Origin: Methanosarcina sp. 2.H.T.1A.6
Lineage (GTDB): Archaea > Halobacteriota > Methanosarcinia > Methanosarcinales > Methanosarcinaceae
Length of the DNA stretch: 64,000 nt
Direction: 5' to 3'
Assembly: GCF_000979455.1 (NCBI RefSeq)
Contig: NZ_JJOY01000033.1
Span: 1 to 64,000, forward strand
Position numbers and translations under genes: made by a program. Within the stretch, counting starts at the first letter, position 1. Each line of letters begins with the position of its first letter. The notes beneath the pieces were generated by a model. It saw only the letters and a program-made list of their open reading frames with translations, was not told where the DNA came from and made no database searches. Shown here in pieces: positions 63,654-64,000 of the stretch.

Positions 63654-64000
63654 ATACAGTAGCTCGGAAAGGTTCCGAATTCAATACGGATTTTCGGAGG
63701 AATCTCGAGCTTTGAGCCCATTTTATGCAGTTCTTTATTTTATGTAGTTCTTCAAACCTTTAGCCCGGCAACATGAAGTTCTGTTTCCTTTTCCTCTGAT
63801 TGGCTAATGAATTGAAATGTGCAGGAACCAGAAAAAATCTGACGAAAAATCCTGGCAGTCTCCTATTAATCTTTTGATATTATCCAGAACGTTGGAAATG
63901 GTATTTCCGGATTATTTTCCCCTACCACACAGGGCTGCAACCGGCCTTCTGCCAGGTAATAAAAGAACTGAAGAAATAATCCTGCATGTCCGATAAATAC
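63654..64000. other. Window end, no feature
   Basis: No gene or strong structure; ttttatg(c/t)agttctt is repeated twice near 63722 and 63738. Confidence 0.4.

Overview
The window looks like a chromosomal segment of a methanogenic archaeon, most likely a Methanosarcina. Reasons: an archaeal pterin enzyme (MptE), an archaeal wybutosine enzyme (Taw2), single-domain KaiC-like ATPases, a response regulator with a methanogen output domain, tRNA genes including one with a bulge-helix-bulge intron, archaeal TATA boxes, very long AT-rich intergenic DNA, and many short tandem repeats between genes. No rRNA, CRISPR array or intact transposase was seen.

Layout. 1-6.5 kb: a DUF4143 ATPase, two tiny zinc-ribbon proteins, and about 4.5 kb of almost gene-free DNA. 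That DNA holds a nested-hairpin RNA candidate (2400-2704) and three diverged tandem units of about 1 kb, each carrying a hairpin whose stem changes by compensatory substitutions. 6.5-14 kb: mptE, ileS with a palindromic promoter and long leader, a small conserved protein, a membrane protein, a GNAT enzyme and tRNA-Arg(UCG) with a 20-nt intron. 14-22 kb: a KaiC-like/response-regulator pair, a second KaiC-like protein, a two-gene potassium channel/RCK operon, repeat elements and a site-2 protease. 22-35 kb: cutA, tRNA-Leu, then a defence region with hsdR, a PRC-barrel protein, a decayed gene, four 67-bp hairpin repeats, a lipoprotein, and a tight hsdS-DUF262/DUF1524-hsdM operon. 35-42 kb: a beta-propeller surface protein, taw2, a secreted ComEC-like hydrolase with DUF3006 partner, and a TetR/FAD-oxidoreductase pair that looks transferred.

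43-48.6 kb, on the minus strand, is the most unusual unit: MoxR ATPase, VWA protein, gpV/VgrG-like spike and phage-type tail sheath, with no tube, baseplate wedge or tape-measure gene visible. It may be an orphan or reduced contractile-injection module run by a RavA/ViaA-like pair; this is inference. 48.9-64 kb: TrkH/TrkA potassium uptake, MarR and TrmB-type regulators, an AI-2E-type permease, an ABC ATPase with membrane partner, a 2TM potassium channel, a repeat-rich lipoprotein, a THEP1-type NTPase, a 51-aa coiled-coil protein, RsgA-type GTPase, a membrane-anchored PD-(D/E)XK protein, and an ATPase directly joined to an MscS channel.

Ion and turgor control recurs: four potassium-related loci and an MscS channel lie in 64 kb. 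Functional calls rest on motifs read by eye; no database search was run.
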